Positions 8,123 to 16,756 are shown, counted from the first letter of the stretch. The stretch is DNA of 64,000 nucleotides from Paenibacillus sp. JDR-2 (GCF_000023585.1 NC_012914.1:1622501-1686500), one strand, 5' to 3'. The notes: generated by a model from the sequence alone, not told the origin. Numbers and translations are program-made.

Positions 8123-8863
8123 ATGTCTAATGAACATATCTTATCGATATTAAAAAATAAAATTAAAACCATCGACAATGGCGATCATGCGATCCATGTC
8201 GTAGGTCCAATCAAACTCCCGGTCGAGCTGGACGGGGAAACCGTAACATTCCAGTGGTACAGCTGGCTCCGCCGCGATATTCAAAAGAGCGAATCCGTGG
8301 AAGAACTGATTACGGAGCTTAATCAAGTTCATTATGCGGACTTCCAACAGTCGAGCGTTCTGGTCTACGGCGACTTCGAGCATGAGGAAGAAGTGCTAAT
8401 CCGTATGCACAGCATCTGCCATACCGGCGATATCTTCGGAAGTCAGCGTTGTGATTGCGGCTTCCAACTGAAGCAGTCGATGCGGATGATTATTGCTAAC
8501 GGAACAGGCGCATTGTTCTACCTGGCCAACCATGAGGGACGCGGAATCGGCCTGTTTAGCAAAGCGATGGCTTACCTGCTTCAAGAGGAAGGCCTTGATA
8601 CGGTAGATGCCAATCTTGAGCTTGGTTTTGCCGAGGATGCACGCGATTACAGCGAAGCTATCGATGTCCTGAAGCTTCTTCGTCAAGCGCCGGTATCCAT
8701 CATTACGAACAACCCGCGCAAGGTGGAAGCCCTTCGCGATGCGGGGATGAACATCACCTCCCGCGTACCGTTATGGGGAGAGGCATCCGTTCATAATGAG
8801 AAATATTTATCGACCAAGGTTGCCCGTTCCGGTCATTTCGAACGGGAGCTAGCGGTAAAATAA
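8123..8863 (+). CDS. ribA: GTP cyclohydrolase II (RibA-type, stand-alone)
   Basis: GTP cyclohydrolase II opens GTP to the first pyrimidine of riboflavin synthesis. The zinc site is clear: in CHTGDIFGSQRCDCG the three cysteines have the 11- and 2-residue spacing of RibA. LANHEGRGIGL and the ITNNPRKVEAL segment (TGP/NNP loop) complete the active site. The protein has 246 residues, longer than Escherichia coli RibA because of an extra N-terminal part of roughly 50 residues. It lacks the RibB domain that Firmicutes normally fuse to it. No other rib gene is near, so the main pathway copy is probably elsewhere and this may be an HxlR-regulated paralogue. Confidence 0.82.
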   Translation: MSNEHILSILKNKIKTIDNGDHAIHVVGPIKLPVELDGETVTFQWYSWLRRDIQKSESVEELITELNQVHYADFQQSSVLVYGDFEHEEEVLIRMHSICHTGDIFGSQRCDCGFQLKQSMRMIIANGTGALFYLANHEGRGIGLFSKAMAYLLQEEGLDTVDANLELGFAEDARDYSEAIDVLKLLRQAPVSIITNNPRKVEALRDAGMNITSRVPLWGEASVHNEKYLSTKVARSGHFERELAVK

Positions 8864-8866
8864 GGA

Positions 8867-8895
8867 ACAGGCCGAGCAGTCGGCCTGTTTTTTTT
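8867..8895 (+). terminator. Terminator after ribA
   Basis: A perfect 9-bp stem (ACAGGCCGA/TCGGCCTGT) with a GCAG loop is followed by eight T residues. Confidence 0.93.
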
Positions 8896-8986
8896 GCGCT
8901 TTGACCGAAACCAATCGATCTGTCCTGTCGTCTAATGGATATGCTCAATCTGGCATACACTATATGGAACGGAAGGTTGGGTGCAT

Positions 8987-9988
8987 ATGAACTCTCGTCT
9001 AAAACAATCCTTATATAGATTATTTACCGTCTGCATCGTGATCGGATTAATGGGATGCAGCAAAGCGGAACAGAATGATAATGCCGTCCGGACTGACCGG
9101 GCTATCAAGCAACCTGCAGCCACGGAAGCCGTTGAGAAAAGCTCTGATCAGGATGCTCTCATACATAAATTCAAGACGGTGGTCAGCACGGCAAAGGAAG
9201 CTTCCGATATCGTATCCTTCCTGAACGAGAATTTGAACAAAGCAGGGCAGAATAATGCGGACCAGATGGTAAGGGAGCTGTACGCCTTTTACGCGAAGGA
9301 TCTGCAGACTTCCCAGGAAGCCTTTTTTGGCGATAATGTTCAAAATGTGCTGACGGAGATGGATTGGCCGATTACCTCAGCGAACGCAGCGTCTATTACC
9401 GACGAAGCGATCAGGCAGCTTGTGGTGACCAAGCTGTCCGGCGGTTACAAGCTGGTATGGGTAGAAGGAACCATCTATCCGATCGTGGACTACAGCAACC
9501 AGCAGAAATACAGCATGTATCTGTCCAAGCCGTTAAACAGCTATATCGCCTTGAAAGCTGCGGAATCGAGCGATCCGGCTGCCATGGACGCCGGGCTTGT
9601 TATTACGTGGAACGAATTAGCGAGCAGAGCGGTGATGGCCGAGACCTTCCTGAAGCAATATGCGGATTCCCCGGAATATACGGAGGTCGAGAGTATCTAT
9701 CTGGATACTTATTTGAGAATGTATATAAACGGACTTTCGAATACGCCCATTTTCGATTCAAGCAATTTGAAGCTGATGCCGGAAGTGAAATCAAGCTATC
9801 TAAAGGTCGCAACGGAAAATCCGGATACCGTTACCGGCATTATGGCGAGCCGGTTCTTGGAGATATTGGCGAAGTCGGGTGATGTTGCTATGATGCGCGG
9901 GCCTGCTGGAACGCAGCTGCTGCCAGAGGTGAAGGAATTCCAGAAAAACTACCGCCAGACGGCTCTAAAGCTGTTGAAGGAAGCCTGA
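8987..9988 (+). CDS. Lipoprotein of unknown function
   Basis: 333 residues with a lipoprotein signal: basic N-terminus, hydrophobic stretch and the lipobox LMGC, with the lipid cysteine at about residue 24. The mature part is soluble, mostly helical in composition, and matches no family I recognise. The start is set at ATG 8987, 10 nt after GGAAGG. GTG 8981 is an alternative. It stands alone between the ribA terminator and the aldolase-like gene 92 bp downstream. It should be tethered to the outer face of the membrane. Confidence 0.75.
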   Translation: MNSRLKQSLYRLFTVCIVIGLMGCSKAEQNDNAVRTDRAIKQPAATEAVEKSSDQDALIHKFKTVVSTAKEASDIVSFLNENLNKAGQNNADQMVRELYAFYAKDLQTSQEAFFGDNVQNVLTEMDWPITSANAASITDEAIRQLVVTKLSGGYKLVWVEGTIYPIVDYSNQQKYSMYLSKPLNSYIALKAAESSDPAAMDAGLVITWNELASRAVMAETFLKQYADSPEYTEVESIYLDTYLRMYINGLSNTPIFDSSNLKLMPEVKSSYLKVATENPDTVTGIMASRFLEILAKSGDVAMMRGPAGTQLLPEVKEFQKNYRQTALKLLKEA

Positions 9989-10080
9989 AGCGCATCCAAA
10001 AAACGACAAAATTATTTTGCGTTCCGCATCTATTTCAAGTATGATTGGATGTAACATAATTGAACCAGAAGGAGTAGGAC

Positions 10081-11043
10081 ATGAACTCGAAAACTAGTCA
10101 TTGTAAAATTGTCGATTGTACGATCCGCGACGGCGGACTTGTGAACAACTGGGATTTCAGCGTTGAATTCGTTCAACATCTCTATAATACATTGAACGAA
10201 GCCGGCGTAGACTATATGGAAATCGGCTACAAAAACTCGCCTAAGCTGCTGAAAGGCGCCGATACGGCTGGCCCTTGGCGTTTCCTGGATGACAACTTCC
10301 TGAAGCAAGTCATCCCTAACAAAGGCAATACCAAGCTGTCCGCTCTTGTCGATATCGGTCGCGTAGACGAGAATGACATCTTGCCGCGCAGCGAGAGCCT
10401 TCTCGACCTCATCCGCGTAGCCTGCTACATCCAGGATGTAGACAAAGCTCTTCAATTGGTTCAACTGTTCCATGAACGCGGATACGAAACAACCCTTAAC
10501 ATCATGGCACTCTCCAACGTTATGGAGAACCAGCTGATTGAGGCTTTCGAACTGATCAAGGAAAGCGTAGTGGACGTTGTCTACATCGTAGACTCGTACG
10601 GCAGCTTGAAGCCTAACGACTACAGCTATCTGATTGAGAAATTCCAGCATCATCTGCCTAACAAACGCCTTGGTATCCATACGCATAACAACATGCAGCT
10701 TGCCTTCGCAAACACGCTGCTTGCTGCGGAAAAAGGCGTAGAGCTGCTTGATGCTTCCGTATACGGCATGGGCCGCGCTGCAGGCAACTGCAACACGGAG
10801 CTGCTTGTCGCTAACCTTCAAAATGCGAAATACAATGTGCGTCCGGTTCTCGACATGATCGAGAAATACATGATTCCTCTCCGCGAGAAGGAAGAGTGGG
10901 GCTACATTATTCCTTACATGATCACGGGCATGCTGGATGAGCATCCACGCTCGGCTATGGCGCTTCGCGATTCCGAAGACAAAGATAAATGCGTTGACTT
11001 CTACGATCGTCTGACGACTCCGGAAGTCGCTCATAGCAAATAA
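10081..11043 (+). CDS. DRE-TIM/HMGL-like aldolase domain protein
   Basis: 320 residues. The start DCTIRDGGLVNNWDF matches the DxTxRDG metal-binding motif of the HMG-CoA lyase-like (DRE-TIM) superfamily. GIHTHNNMQLAFAN supplies the HxH metal ligands, and YGMGRAAGNCNTE is the closing loop. Members include 4-hydroxy-2-oxovalerate aldolase, isopropylmalate synthase and many uncharacterised aldolase-catalytic-domain proteins, some from sugar biosynthesis clusters. No partner dehydrogenase is adjacent, so the substrate is open. The gene uses preferred codons heavily (CTT, CGC, AAC), which suggests strong expression. AAGGAGTAGG precedes the ATG, and a terminator follows within 10 bp. Confidence 0.8.
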   Translation: MNSKTSHCKIVDCTIRDGGLVNNWDFSVEFVQHLYNTLNEAGVDYMEIGYKNSPKLLKGADTAGPWRFLDDNFLKQVIPNKGNTKLSALVDIGRVDENDILPRSESLLDLIRVACYIQDVDKALQLVQLFHERGYETTLNIMALSNVMENQLIEAFELIKESVVDVVYIVDSYGSLKPNDYSYLIEKFQHHLPNKRLGIHTHNNMQLAFANTLLAAEKGVELLDASVYGMGRAAGNCNTELLVANLQNAKYNVRPVLDMIEKYMIPLREKEEWGYIIPYMITGMLDEHPRSAMALRDSEDKDKCVDFYDRLTTPEVAHSK

Positions 11044-11049
11044 TGGTGG

Positions 11050-11078
11050 GGCTGCCTTAGTTTAAGGCAGCCTTTTAA
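11050..11078 (+). terminator. Terminator after the aldolase-like gene
   Basis: The stem GGCTGCCTTA/TAAGGCAGCC is perfect, with a 3-nt loop, and is followed by TTTTAATT. Confidence 0.85.
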
Positions 11079-11124
11079 TTTGCGGGAGGAGTTCTATGCT
11101 CAGGTCGGGGTAATGCTCAGGACA

Positions 11125-11284
11125 TGAGATGTATCGCCTTCGGCACACCGAATTGTGATCGGAGCAGTTCGCCCGATAACAATTCGGTGCTGCTGTTGCC
11201 AATCTGAATATTTGAATTTACTCGGCTAACGAGTATTCAGATTGGCAAAGGCAGACGCTGCGCTCCTCCAGGAGATACATCTCA
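11125..11284 (-). repeat. Branched palindromic element, family A copy 1 (with an extra side hairpin)
   Basis: Outer stem TGAGATGTATC (11125-11135) pairs with GATACATCTCA (11274-11284). Inside it are a 15-bp perfect stem (11196-11210 with 11234-11248) and an 11-bp perfect stem (11146-11156 with 11179-11189). Read on the minus strand, the segment 11246-11269 aligns with conserved internal strands of three other elements in the window at 40.6, 55.3 and 55.65 kb. Confidence 0.75.
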
Positions 11285-11314
11285 CTCTCTTCGCACCCTC
11301 TCTTCGCACTCTTC

Positions 11315-11356
11315 CCACAAAGGGGGCTGCCTTAATAATAGGCAGCCCCTTTGTGG
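11315..11356. repeat. Long hairpin in the gene-free region
   Basis: CCACAAAGGGGGCTGCCT pairs with AGGCAGCCCCTTTGTGG with one bulged G and a loop of about 7 nt. No T-tract follows on the plus strand. The inner part repeats the GGCTGCCTTA arm of the terminator at 11050. Confidence 0.6.
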
Positions 11357-11488
11357 TTGGGGCGTGGAGGCGCCTGGTGGTTTTCAGGCGCCGGGCCGGG
11401 ACAAAAGCATAAAGTGCGACTTGCGGCAAAGCAGACTTTTTCCGAGCCTGTAGGTTGCTCCAAAAGAAAAAAAGAAACTTATGGAATG

Positions 11489-11673
11489 CTAACGAAACGT
11501 AGTATCGTTATTTGATCTAAATTGACCGGTTTGAAGATCTAACGAAACTACATAACGTTATTTGCTTATTTTGAAGGGAATACGAGGGCAAATCGGGTGA
11601 ATAGCGTTATCAGGTTTCGTTAGAATGCGCGAGGCAGTCATTTTGAGTAAATAAGGTTACCAGGTTTCGTTAG
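11489..11673. repeat. Cluster 1 of the 25-bp CTAACGAAAC motif, forward-forward-reverse-reverse
   Basis: Forward copies start at 11489 and 11539. Reverse copies end at 11623 and 11673. Each copy begins CTAACGAAAC, has four variable bases, and then TAnCnTTAT(TT)-like sequence. Like-oriented copies are 50 bp apart. The 11.67-11.83 kb remainder of this gene-free stretch shows nothing I recognise. Confidence 0.75.
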
Positions 11674-11829
11674 AGATGAAGTGTGAGTTGCGAGGAGCAG
11701 CTTAGGGGGGTGGAAGTGACCCTTAGTCCTTTGTGCTTGGGAATGGAGAAGGCAAGTGAAGAGAGGTAAGTTAGGGATGAAAGGACAGATAGACAAGCAC
11801 AAAGGGAAAGTGAATAGAGGCGAGGAAAG

Positions 11830-11864
11830 ACAAAAAGAAAGGAGCTGCTGGAAACAGCAGCCCC
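11830..11864 (-). terminator. Terminator of the GNAT operon
   Basis: On the minus strand the stem GCTGCTG/CAGCAGC with a TTTC loop is followed by CTCCTTTCTTTTTG. Confidence 0.7.
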
Positions 11865-11883
11865 TTCTAGGCGGGACGGGATC

Positions 11884-12312
11884 TTATAACGTTTTTTTCA
11901 TGGTAACGTGTGGGATGCCCTCTTCCAGAAATACGTCGGAGACGGTATTGTAGCCGAGCTTGGAGTAGAAGGCTTCGGCATGCGTCTGGCCGTTAAGCTT
12001 CGCTTCCTTGAGGCCGTCTTCGCGGGCAACAGACTCAAGTGCTTCGACAACAGCGCGGCCAAGTCCGTATTTGCGGTGGGAAGCAAGGACGCAAATGCGC
12101 TGAAGCTTAGCTACTCCGTCAACTACTCTTACGCGGCCCGCAGCAACCGGCTCATCGTTGTAGTGGACCAGGACATGCTTGGACGATTCCTCGAATTCGT
12201 CGTATTCGTTCTCGGCTGGTACGCCTTGCTCGTCCACAAAAACTTTTTTGCGGATGTCGTAGACCGCCTGCAGATCTTGTTCATTGGTAACCAATCTTGA
12301 AGTAATTGTCAT
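11884..12312 (-). CDS. GNAT family N-acetyltransferase (ElaA/YjcF-like)
   Basis: 142 residues, one GNAT domain. The acetyl-CoA loop is LQRICVLASHRKYGLGRAVV, with the RxxGxG/A-type pyrophosphate-binding segment. VFVDEQGVPAENEYDEFE near the N-terminus and EAFYSKLGY near the C-terminus are typical of the ElaA/YjcF subgroup. The acceptor substrate is unknown. The start is ATG 12312, 12 nt after AAGGAG. The ATG at 12342 lacks a site. The gene follows the small unknown gene by 35 bp and ends the two-gene unit. Confidence 0.85.
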   Translation of the reverse strand: MTITSRLVTNEQDLQAVYDIRKKVFVDEQGVPAENEYDEFEESSKHVLVHYNDEPVAAGRVRVVDGVAKLQRICVLASHRKYGLGRAVVEALESVAREDGLKEAKLNGQTHAEAFYSKLGYNTVSDVFLEEGIPHVTMKKTL

Positions 12313-12347
12313 GTTGTTCTCGTTCTCCTTCCATATGTACAAGAAGC

Positions 12348-12650
12348 TTAGGATTCGCGCAGCTCGCCGTCGCCCCGGATAGCAGCGGCCTGATGAGGCT
12401 CGTTAGGATGCAAATAGGCTGTACCGTTAAAGGCTCGTCCGTCGGCTGCCGTTGCGTATAATTCGACCCGGATATCCTCGCTTTGCCCAAACCACTGAAG
12501 CAGCTCGGTATCTTTTACTCCGTTAACGTCCACGTACCATAGCCTCGAACCGTAATCCGACACCAGCACAAGCTCAGCGGATTGGAACAGAAGCTCCTTC
12601 ATCTGCTGCTGGTATACAATCTCAATGCCTTTAAGTTGAATAGTTTCCAT
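12348..12650 (-). CDS. Conserved-looking hypothetical protein, 100 residues
   Basis: No family is recognised. The protein is soluble, with no signal or membrane segment, and has an alternating pattern (ELVLVSDYGSRLWYVDVNG, IRVELYATAADG) suggestive of a small beta-rich fold. GGAGGG lies 8-10 nt before the ATG. It is the first gene of a unit with the GNAT gene. Confidence 0.65.
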   Translation of the reverse strand: METIQLKGIEIVYQQQMKELLFQSAELVLVSDYGSRLWYVDVNGVKDTELLQWFGQSEDIRVELYATAADGRAFNGTAYLHPNEPHQAAAIRGDGELRES

Positions 12651-12793
12651 TATTGCAGCCCTCCATGAACTGGCATAAAACGGCCTGATATTCAGCCGGG
12701 ATGCCTGCTTTTGATTGTAATGTTGATTGCCTGTTAATGCAACAATCCCCCAAGTCTCTGCGTCTAATTAGAAAATAAAGGGGGTTATGGAAA

Positions 12794-14083
12794 ATGATAA
12801 AAAATCAGGCGAAAAGCAAGCTCATGTCCATGATCATTTCAATGGTTGTTATCTTGCTTATTCTGGCCGGCTGTTCGTCTAACCGGAACAATAACGCGGC
12901 CGACCGGGCAGCTCCGGATCGCGGGACGGAGAGCAGCAAAGCCGAATCTTCAGCGGATGGCCTGGGTAACCGGGTTGAGGATAGGGCTGTTGAGCCCGAA
13001 TCGCACCGGGAAGAGGTGCGCCGTCAAGGGCGGACCGACGCGCCTATCCAGGCAGGCCAGCTAACCGCCGGCGAGTGGGATGATCTTGCCGCGTGGGAAC
13101 GGTTCAATAACTTGCTTAACGGCTATGAAGGCAGTGGCAGCTCCGCATATTGGGGCTTTGAATATTTTAACCGGCTGGAAGTATCGGTGACCTCTGACGG
13201 CCGTGCTGTATCCGATGCGAGGGTAAGGCTTATCGGGGAGCAGAATCAGACGGTCTGGGAAGCCAAGACAAATGCCGAGGGGAATGCATTTGTATTCGCG
13301 GGATTGTTCAAGGATAACGGGCAGCAAAATCAGAGAACGCGTTATTCGGTTGAAGTAATGGCCGACCAGCAGAAGAAAAAGGTATCCAACATCGAGGTGC
13401 CCGGTCAAGGAGCCCTGAAGGTAGACCTCGACGGTGAACTGCCAGCCTCGAATCAGGTAGACGTCATGTTTGTGATGGACACAACCGGCTCCATGCAAGA
13501 CGAGATGGATTATTTGGAAGCCGAGCTGAACGATGTGATTACCAGGGTTGGCGAGAAGCATGCCAATCAGCTGGATATCCGGATGAGCACGAATTTTTAC
13601 CGGGATATTCATGATGATTATGTCGTGAAGGCGAATCCTTTTACAACCCATATCGATCAGGCGGTAAAGCTTATTGCGATGCAAAAAGCACAAGGCGGCG
13701 GTGATTATCCGGAAGCGGTAGAGCAGGCCATGCGCAACGCGGTCAGCGATCATAAGTGGAGCGAGAACGCGCGGGCAAGGCTTCTGTTTCTTGTGCTGGA
13801 TGCACCGCCTCATCACGAGACCCAAATTATCCAGGAGATGCACAGCGTAATTGCAGACGCGGCAAAGGCGGGGATTCGCATTATCCCGGTTGCTTCAAGC
13901 GGCGTTGATGCGGATACGGAATATTTGCTGCGGTTTGCGGCCGTCGCAACCGGTGGCACTTATCTGTTCTTGACCGACGACAGCGGCATTGGCAGTGATC
14001 ATCTGGAACCGGCCGTAGGCGAATACGAGACAAAGCTGCTTAATGATCTGCTGGTTGAAGTCATCAACCGGTACGTGCAATAA
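12794..14083 (+). CDS. VWA-domain lipoprotein
   Basis: 429 residues. The N-terminus is a lipoprotein signal (hydrophobic stretch then lipobox LAGC, cysteine at about residue 27). A disordered, charged linker follows to about residue 85. A beta-sandwich region around 115-210 (VSVTSDGRAVSDARVRL, AKTNAEGNAFVFAGLF) resembles a carboxypeptidase-regulatory or Cna-B-like domain. A von Willebrand A domain follows from about 222, with the MIDAS motif DTTGS. VWA domains bind ligands or partners through a divalent metal. The protein should sit on the outside of the membrane. GGGGG lies before the ATG. No partner gene is evident. Confidence 0.83.
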   Translation: MIKNQAKSKLMSMIISMVVILLILAGCSSNRNNNAADRAAPDRGTESSKAESSADGLGNRVEDRAVEPESHREEVRRQGRTDAPIQAGQLTAGEWDDLAAWERFNNLLNGYEGSGSSAYWGFEYFNRLEVSVTSDGRAVSDARVRLIGEQNQTVWEAKTNAEGNAFVFAGLFKDNGQQNQRTRYSVEVMADQQKKKVSNIEVPGQGALKVDLDGELPASNQVDVMFVMDTTGSMQDEMDYLEAELNDVITRVGEKHANQLDIRMSTNFYRDIHDDYVVKANPFTTHIDQAVKLIAMQKAQGGGDYPEAVEQAMRNAVSDHKWSENARARLLFLVLDAPPHHETQIIQEMHSVIADAAKAGIRIIPVASSGVDADTEYLLRFAAVATGGTYLFLTDDSGIGSDHLEPAVGEYETKLLNDLLVEVINRYVQ

Positions 14084-14096
14084 GATAAAGGATAAA

Positions 14097-14129
14097 ACCC
14101 CTATTTGGTCCTGTTGGATCAGATAGGGG
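14097..14129 (+). terminator. Hairpin after the VWA lipoprotein gene
   Basis: CCCCTAT and ATAGGGG form the base of an imperfect stem with inner TCC/GGA pairing. The T-tract is weak. Confidence 0.5.
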
Positions 14130-14198
14130 CTTCGTGTTAATATGGGGAAAACCATTTTTGGAAGGCCAATGGAAACGAGAGAAAAAGGAGAGAAGCAA

Positions 14199-14852
14199 AT
14201 GGTTCGATCACTTATTTTCGATATGGACGGCACCTTATTTCAGACCGATAAGATTCTGGAGATCTCGCTTGAGGATGCTTATAACCGATTGAGATCCCTT
14301 CATAAGTGGGATAATGAAACGCCAATTGAAAAATACCGCGAAATTATGGGCGTGCCTTTGCCGAAAGTATGGGAAGCGTTGCTGCCCGATCATTCCATGG
14401 CGGATAGGGAAGAGACGGATGCTTACTTTCTGCAAAGATTAATTCATAATATCAATAGCGGAAAAGGAGCTTTGTATCCTCATGTCGAGGAGGTTTTTCG
14501 ATATCTCAAGGAGCAGCGTTGTTCCATTTACATAGCAAGTAACGGGCTGACGGAGTATTTGAAGGCGATTGTGCGTTACTACCAGTTAGATCGATGGGTG
14601 ACGGAGACGTTCAGCATTGAGCAAATTGATTCTTTAAATAAATCCGACCTGGTTCAAACGATTATGGAGAAGTTTGGAATATCGCATGCGGCAGTAGTAG
14701 GCGACAGGTTATCGGATATCCGCGCGGCAAAAGACAATGGTTTGACGGCGGTAGGTTGTCACTTTGATTTTGCGCGGGAGGATGAACTTGTCCAGGCTGA
14801 TTACGTTATTCATGATCTAAACGAGCTAAAAGCATTAATAGATAGGATATAG
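14199..14852 (+). CDS. HAD superfamily phosphatase
   Basis: 217 residues. Motif I is DMDGTLF at the N-terminus (nucleophile Asp), motif II is the IASNG segment, and GDRLSDIRAAKDNG is the acidic motif IV. The inserted helical cap between motifs I and II is of the phosphoglycolate phosphatase (C1) type. It likely dephosphorylates a small metabolite, and which one cannot be told. The start is ATG 14199 with AAGGAG 8 nt upstream. The ATG at 14142 overlaps the preceding terminator region. It lies 51 bp before pxpB and may be read with that operon. Confidence 0.85.
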   Translation: MVRSLIFDMDGTLFQTDKILEISLEDAYNRLRSLHKWDNETPIEKYREIMGVPLPKVWEALLPDHSMADREETDAYFLQRLIHNINSGKGALYPHVEEVFRYLKEQRCSIYIASNGLTEYLKAIVRYYQLDRWVTETFSIEQIDSLNKSDLVQTIMEKFGISHAAVVGDRLSDIRAAKDNGLTAVGCHFDFAREDELVQADYVIHDLNELKALIDRI

Positions 14853-14903
14853 CGCATGAAAGGGAATTGTCTGAACAAAAGAGCAGAGCCGGAGGTGCTA
14901 ATC

Positions 14904-15614
14904 ATGTCTGTTCACGTAACACCGCTTGGCGACCGCGCGCTTGTCCTCCAGCAGGATACGCAGGGAGCGAACGGATGGAAGCAGATGGCCGACCTTGCAT
15001 GGACGTTGAAGCAGCAAGCCGAAGCTTGGGTGATTGATATTGTACCGGCTTACGAGACGGTTACCGTCCTGTATGATCCTGCTATGTTGTGGCGGGAGAT
15101 TGAGCAAGGGCCGGAGGCTGACGTTCTGCTGCCTTATCACCTCGCGGAACGGAAGCTGCGGAGTTTGATCGAGAATGGAAAAGCAGCCTCGGAACGGGGA
15201 GGTAAAGGCCGCAGATTTGATCTTCCTGTGTATTATGGAGGTCAATACGGTCCGGACCTGGGGGAGTCAGCCGAACGTTCGGGGCTGACGGCGGCGGAGT
15301 TCGTCGAGGAGCATTCCAGGGTGGAGTATACCGTGGCGATGATTGGATTTATGCCGGGTTTTCCGTATATGGGCGGGCTGCCGGAGAAGCTAGAGCAGCC
15401 GCGAAAGGCCGTACCGCGTTCTATTGTCCCGGCAGGGTCTGTGGGAATTGCGGGGAAACAGACCGGGATTTATCCGCTTGCTTCGCCAGGTGGCTGGCAG
15501 ATAATCGGCTATACGCCGATCTGCATGTTTGATAAGGAACGCAGTGAGCCTGTGCTGCTTCGCGCGGGCGACCGCGTCCGCTTTATTCCCGTAACCGGAG
15601 GTGACATCCGATAA
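14904..15614 (+). CDS. pxpB: 5-oxoprolinase subunit B (KipI family)
   Basis: 236 residues with the conserved GFMPGFPYMGGLP and GSVGIAGKQTGIYP segments of the PxpB/KipI family. PxpA, PxpB and PxpC form the prokaryotic ATP-dependent 5-oxoprolinase that converts 5-oxoproline to glutamate. In Bacillus the orthologue KipI also inhibits the sporulation kinase KinA. The start is ATG 14904, 7 nt after GGAGGT. The stop codon overlaps the pxpC start (TAATG), so the two are translationally coupled. Confidence 0.92.
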   Translation: MSVHVTPLGDRALVLQQDTQGANGWKQMADLAWTLKQQAEAWVIDIVPAYETVTVLYDPAMLWREIEQGPEADVLLPYHLAERKLRSLIENGKAASERGGKGRRFDLPVYYGGQYGPDLGESAERSGLTAAEFVEEHSRVEYTVAMIGFMPGFPYMGGLPEKLEQPRKAVPRSIVPAGSVGIAGKQTGIYPLASPGGWQIIGYTPICMFDKERSEPVLLRAGDRVRFIPVTGGDIR

Positions 15615-16735
15615 TGACGGATCGAAGCATAAACGGGAGTACCGTAAACAAAAGCGAAGCGGAGAGCTTCCGGGGAATGAAGGTGTTAAAACCCGGCCTG
15701 TCGACTACGATTCAGGATTCGGGGAGAGAAGGCTACCGTTCCTCGGGCATTTCTGCCGGAGGGGCGATGGACCGGTATGCGCTGCGGATGGCCAACCTTC
15801 TGGTGGGCAATGAGGAAGGGGAAGCGGGACTTGAGGTAACGCTTATCGGACCTGAGCTGGAGGTGGATACGGATCTTCTTATTTCCGTTTGCGGAGCTTA
15901 TCTGGAGCCAACCATTGATGGAGAAGAGCTGCCGATGTGGCGGCCGGTCTTTGTTCCGCGCGGCGCGGTGCTGCGCTTTGGCCGCGCCGTAAGCGGCTGC
16001 CGCGCCTACGTGGCGGCAGCGGGAGGCTTTGGCGTGCCGCGCGAGCTTGGCAGCCGCAGCACGGACGTGCGCGCCGCGCTGGGCGGGCTCGCCGGGCGGC
16101 GCCTTGCCGCCGGCGACGCCTTGCCCTGCGGCGCGGCGCAGGGCACAGCTGCCCCGTCCCGGTGGGCAGCCGCATGGGCAACGGCGCTGTCGCGGCTGGG
16201 CGAAGCCTCCGCCGCGACAGCGCCGGAAGGCGCGGGCCGCCGCCTGCCGTGGGCGGCCGCGCCATGGTTCGCGCCGCCGGGTGCCTACGGCGGCGGCGAC
16301 GGCGAAGACGGCATCGTGCTTCGCGCGATGCCGGGGAGCGAGCACGGGCAGTTCAGCGCAGCTGCCCGTGAAGCGCTCTTCCGGGAGCGGTATACCGTCG
16401 CTCCCGCCTCGGACCGCATGGGGTGCCGCCTGATCGGCACCCCGCTGGCAAGAGAGTCCCGTGCGGAGCTGCTCTCGCACGGGGTAACGCCCGGTGCCGT
16501 GCAGGTACCGCCCGGCGGCGGGCCGATCATTCTGGCCGCCGACTGCCAGACAACCGGCGGCTATCCCAAAATCGCGCATGTCGCTACGGTCGACATGCCG
16601 CTCGCGGCCCAGGCGAAACCGGGTGATACGATCCGGTTCCAGCCTGTTACCTTAGACGAAGCGCAGCGGCTGGATCGCCGGCGCGAGCAGGATATCCGCT
16701 ATCTGGCCGCCGCGATCCGAAGCCGCTGGCCTTAA
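15614..16735 (+). CDS. pxpC: 5-oxoprolinase subunit C (biotin-dependent carboxyltransferase/KipA family)
   Basis: 373 residues. VLKPGLSTTIQDSGREGYRSSGISAGGAMDRYALRMAN (described by its start) and the SDRMGCRL and GGGPIILAADCQTTGGYPKIA regions are diagnostic of PxpC/KipA. The first 22 residues precede the usual family start at M23, but GGAGGTG 10 nt before ATG 15614 supports the longer form. Bases about 15960-16330 are far richer in GC than the surroundings and encode Ala/Gly/Arg-rich sequence in a region that varies in the family. Confidence 0.9.
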   Translation: MTDRSINGSTVNKSEAESFRGMKVLKPGLSTTIQDSGREGYRSSGISAGGAMDRYALRMANLLVGNEEGEAGLEVTLIGPELEVDTDLLISVCGAYLEPTIDGEELPMWRPVFVPRGAVLRFGRAVSGCRAYVAAAGGFGVPRELGSRSTDVRAALGGLAGRRLAAGDALPCGAAQGTAAPSRWAAAWATALSRLGEASAATAPEGAGRRLPWAAAPWFAPPGAYGGGDGEDGIVLRAMPGSEHGQFSAAAREALFRERYTVAPASDRMGCRLIGTPLARESRAELLSHGVTPGAVQVPPGGGPIILAADCQTTGGYPKIAHVATVDMPLAAQAKPGDTIRFQPVTLDEAQRLDRRREQDIRYLAAAIRSRWP

Positions 16736-16756
16736 ATACCGAAAGGAGACATAAGC

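Noticed and set aside
11489..11673. CRISPR array from 25-bp motifs with 25-bp spacers
   Set aside because: Only four motifs are present, half of them inverted, and the spacers are weakly similar to one another. This is not how CRISPR arrays are built.
15686..16579. Several arginine- and alanine-rich open frames on both strands over pxpC
   Set aside because: They arise from the local GC-rich patch, where stop codons are rare. The pxpC frame alone shows family motifs and a ribosome binding site.
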